Positions 62,342 through 64,000 of a stretch of 64,000 nt of DNA are shown here, one piece after another. Below the pieces are notes generated by a model that was not told where the DNA came from, searched no databases, and saw nothing but the letters and a program-made list of their open reading frames with translations. Position numbers and translations under genes: made by a program. Position 1 is the first letter of the stretch. Each line of letters opens with the position of its first letter. The stretch spans positions 35,523 to 99,522 of the IMG/VR virus record IMGVR_UViG_3300021963_000060. The stretch is one strand, 5' to 3'. The stretch is from a virus.

Positions 62342-63094
62342 TCAGTAAACCGTCACAGTAGCGGCGGTCTGCTGCAGGAGTTGTGCTACCTTATCCTGTT
62401 GCAATTTAATTACAACTTGAGAGTTTTTGTTTGCTTTACTGTTGCCCAGGAATGCATTGATTCCGTTGTTGCTTGTGACGCGGATTCTCAAACCACAATC
62501 ATACACATTCCCCTCAGAATCGACAAAGTAAATCATGCGGGAAGATTTGCCGTTGCCCTTGAGAACGGGAGTGAAACCACGTTCGATGTAGGAAACTGCG
62601 GGATGATTGTTAGCGGAGAAGACGTAGATTTCCTGAGATTTCGTGTCGTTAATGACAACATCAAAACCAGAGTTGTTATCAATCAGTCCGATTTGCAGAA
62701 TGTTAATAATTTGATCTTTGCTAAGAGTATCCAACGCCAACTCACAAAGAGCGTTGAAACTGTCGCGGATCTTCAGCACGAACTCTTCATCAGAGCGCAG
62801 CGATTCGGGCATCTGACGCAACTCCCTCATGTTGGAAAGGAAGTGGTCAAAAGTATCACCCAGGACATCATTGTATGCGCTGGTGTTGAACCAATCGAAG
62901 CTGCCGTTGGTGATACCTTCCTTGCGCTTTATGCTGATTTTTTGAGCACCAGCAACGGCGTCTTCTTTGAGTTTAGTCCCACCACGCTTTACTACAGTTT
63001 CACTGTAGATCTTTTTCTCATTCAGGATACGAACAGTTGTATCCTCATTCTTTACGCCTCCGTGGTGAACGGAACCGTCTGTTTTGTAAGTCAT
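62342..63094 (-). CDS. Candidate PD-(D/E)XK nuclease-like protein (250 residues)
   Basis: This is the largest gene of the array. The N-terminal part has GSVHHGGVKNEDTTVRILNE, then VVKRGGTKLKEDAVAGAQKI and ISIKRKEGITNGSFDW near residues 52-67. A Glu near the start, an Asp in the KEDAV segment and a SIK-R-K strand are the order of a PD-(D/E)XK active site, and GSFDW-x-NTS recalls restriction-like phage nucleases. The C-terminal half (RMIYFVDSEGNVYDCGLRIR) is beta-rich and may bind DNA. I cannot prove the family. Codon use is intermediate, and its promoter (TATAAT) is not of the array type. Confidence 0.5.
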   Translation of the reverse strand: MTYKTDGSVHHGGVKNEDTTVRILNEKKIYSETVVKRGGTKLKEDAVAGAQKISIKRKEGITNGSFDWFNTSAYNDVLGDTFDHFLSNMRELRQMPESLRSDEEFVLKIRDSFNALCELALDTLSKDQIINILQIGLIDNNSGFDVVINDTKSQEIYVFSANNHPAVSYIERGFTPVLKGNGKSSRMIYFVDSEGNVYDCGLRIRVTSNNGINAFLGNSKANKNSQVVIKLQQDKVAQLLQQTAATVTVY

Positions 63095-63157
63095 TTGATC
63101 GACAAATTAAAGTGAACGTTTGGAGTCTTTAGGGCGCTGCCGTTCCCTGTGCCCTTA

Positions 63158-63163
63158 ATTATA
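63158..63163 (-). promoter_or_regulatory. TATAAT -10 box upstream of the nuclease-like gene
   Basis: CCTGTATAATTAAG on the minus strand lies directly after the stop codon of the small secreted protein gene, 64 bases before the ATG at 63094. No convincing -35 box is seen. The longer leader differs from the other array genes. Confidence 0.5.
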
Positions 63164-63168
63164 CAGGA

Positions 63169-63312
63169 TCAACGACCCTCCCCGCAGTATTCAGGGGCCG
63201 CTTTGCAAAGTGTCTCAGCACGGCGCTCCTGGTACGAATCCACGGTAGCCATCGCAGCGGTAGCGACGTTGAAACCCAGGATCAGGGTCAGGGCAGTAAA
63301 GGCGAGGCGCAT
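63169..63312 (-). CDS. Small secreted protein with signal peptide (47 residues)
   Basis: This 47-residue protein starts MRLAFTALTLILGFNVATAA and continues MATVDSYQERRAETLCKAAP, ending in EYCGEGR. It has one Arg, then a hydrophobic core and an Ala-rich region: a typical signal peptide, with likely cleavage after ATA-A or AMA. The mature peptide of about 26 residues has two Cys (a possible disulphide). Export by the host Sec system suggests action in the periplasm, for example superinfection exclusion, which is inference. It has an array promoter. Confidence 0.6.
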   Translation of the reverse strand: MRLAFTALTLILGFNVATAAMATVDSYQERRAETLCKAAPEYCGEGR

Positions 63313-63321
63313 GGGGTTGTT

Positions 63322-63343
63322 TGAACTGTGGCCAGTATAGGGG
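63322..63343 (-). promoter_or_regulatory. Array promoter element, rightmost copy
   Basis: The minus strand reads AACCCCTATACTGG then CCACAGTTCAAAC. The dyad here is shortened to CTGGCCACAG. The leader AACCCC runs to the ATG at 63312. Confidence 0.6.
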
Positions 63344-63347
63344 TTAA

Positions 63348-63370
63348 AAGGGGATTCACGAACCCCCCTT
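63348..63370. terminator. Weak GC stem-loop AAGGGG/CCCCTT
   Basis: AAGGGG and CCCC(CC)TT pair around an ATTCACGAA loop, between the stop codon of the gene at 63389 and the rightmost promoter element. The stem is imperfect. Confidence 0.35.
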
Positions 63371-63388
63371 GTGCCACTTGTCAGTCTG

Positions 63389-63601
63389 TCACGCAGGTTC
63401 CGTCACCTCTGTAGGATACACAGGTTCAGTATCTTCTAGCAGTTCAGGGTAGGTTTCACTAACCTCAGTGATTAGTTCATCCTCAGTATAATCATTGAAG
63501 CATTGAACTAGCATGTCGTAAGCATACTGTTCAAGAGTTTTCATGTCCATACTATCCAGGATTTGCTGGGCGTAGGCATCAATCAGGTCTGCTTTGTTCA
63601 T
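63389..63601 (-). CDS. Conserved small cyanophage protein (70 residues)
   Basis: The protein starts MNKADLIDAYAQQILDSMDM, then KTLEQYAYDMLVQCFNDYTE and ELITEVSETYPELLED. I recall this helical pattern from many cyanomyovirus proteins of unknown function. I chose ATG at 63601 because it matches that start; a reading from 63658 would overlap the gene upstream. Codons are less GC-rich than in the array genes, so this is probably older phage sequence. Confidence 0.75.
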   Translation of the reverse strand: MNKADLIDAYAQQILDSMDMKTLEQYAYDMLVQCFNDYTEDELITEVSETYPELLEDTEPVYPTEVTEPA

Positions 63602-63608
63602 GATAGTT

Positions 63609-63878
63609 TCAGTTAGCGTAGATGGACATTTGCTTACGGTCACGGATTGAATCATCAATCATCTCACCAACCTGTTCATAAATGTAGGAACAACCTCCTA
63701 CATCAGCGAGCACATCTTGAGTGAAAAGAGAAGAAAAATACTTCTCTTGATTGTCTTCACCATCAAACTCAACAACATCGTGTTGAGTGAATACAAACGC
63801 AGCACAGGGAGCGTTCTCACCTTGACTCTCAATCATTGAATTGATTGAATCACGAAGTTCGGCAAGTGTGCGATACAT
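63609..63878 (-). CDS. Conserved small cyanophage protein (89 residues)
   Basis: The protein starts MYRTLAELRDSINSMIESQG, followed by ENAPCAAFVFTQHDVVEFD. The AELRDxIxxMIExQGxxAPCAAF pattern is one I know from cyanophage small proteins with no known role. ATG at 63878 overlaps the upstream stop codon (TGATG), so the two genes are coupled; the codon before it is TTG. Seven bases separate it from the next gene. Confidence 0.75.
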   Translation of the reverse strand: MYRTLAELRDSINSMIESQGENAPCAAFVFTQHDVVEFDGEDNQEKYFSSLFTQDVLADVGGCSYIYEQVGEMIDDSIRDRKQMSIYAN

Positions 63879-64000
63879 CAATCGTCTCCAAAGTTGTTGG
63901 TGAGGAAGTCTTCAAGTTCAATGAGTTTGCTATCACTCAAAGAGCACACATACTCATTGATGATAGTAGCGAGAAGGTCAGGATCTTGCCTGCACTTCTC
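63878..64000 (-). CDS. Partial hypothetical protein, C-terminal 40 residues
   Basis: The gene enters from the right edge. The visible end reads EKCRQDPDLLATIINEYVCS, then LSDSKLIELEDFLTNNFGDD before the TGA at 63878. It is helical and acidic, with many Leu, and its stop overlaps the start of the next gene. The pattern resembles the ends of cyanophage small early proteins, but only the tail can be seen, so no function is proposed. Confidence 0.6.
   Translation of the reverse strand, partial: EKCRQDPDLLATIINEYVCSLSDSKLIELEDFLTNNFGDD

Noticed and set aside
62381-63115. 244-codon plus-strand ORF opposite the nuclease-like gene
   Set aside because: It mirrors the 250-residue gene and has no promoter or ribosome-binding site; its peptide has no domain-like pattern.
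1-64000. tRNA, rRNA, integrase, attachment site and photosynthesis gene candidates
   Set aside because: I looked for cloverleaf-like segments, recombinase motifs and psbA/psbD/hli-like proteins and found none that could be supported.

Overview
The window is part of the genome of a T4-like cyanomyovirus, a tailed phage of marine or freshwater Synechococcus/Prochlorococcus. The evidence is an almost complete T4-type head-neck-tail module in cyanophage gene order, with the very long baseplate-associated proteins, conserved tiny ORFs and NATAAATA late promoters typical of the group. Every supported gene is on the minus strand, so transcription runs from high to low coordinates. No tRNA, rRNA, integrase, CRISPR array or photosynthesis gene (psbA, psbD, hli) was seen.

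Left end to about 16 kb, in order of increasing coordinate: partial late sigma factor gp55; a small unknown gene; UvsW helicase; UvsY; gp3-like tail protein; major capsid protein gp23 with its terminator; scaffold gp22; protease gp21; three virion-type proteins; gp67-like core protein; portal gp20; tail tube gp19; sheath gp18; a zinc-ribbon protein; large terminase gp17. From about 27.9 to 56.2 kb come gp16, gp15, gp14, gp13, two small genes, a 2564-residue structural protein, gp8, a 4141-residue structural protein, gp6 and gp25.

Between gp17 and gp16 (about 16 to 27.9 kb) lies a variable accessory block. It holds a Lys-rich unknown protein, a DUF6165-like protein, a GT2-methyltransferase fusion, several glycosyltransferase-like proteins, a sulfotransferase, a 2OG-Fe(II) oxygenase-like protein, a YkgJ-type Cys-cluster protein, a TPR-glycosyltransferase and two RCC1-repeat proteins. 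It matches the position of the g15-g18 hyperplastic region described for cyanomyoviruses. The genes overlap by stop-start contacts and look like a surface-glycan or virion-modification operon set.

From about 56.2 to 58.5 kb there are small conserved cyanophage genes and one glycosyltransferase. At about 58.7 kb the base composition changes sharply from AT-rich to GC-rich. The rest of the window is an array of genes of about 45 to 145 codons, plus one of 250. Most genes have their own copy of a regulatory cassette: a GC-rich palindrome, a TATACT -10 box with a CTGA/TCAG dyad, and a short C-rich leader without Shine-Dalgarno sequence. This resembles the PeSL (promoter early, stem-loop) cassettes of T4-type phages and looks like an early-gene, host-takeover or anti-defence array. 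Recognisable members are an ArdA-like antirestriction protein, a candidate PD-(D/E)XK nuclease, a HExxH metallopeptidase-like protein, a KTSC-like protein and a tiny secreted protein. All functional calls come from reading the sequence; no searches were run.
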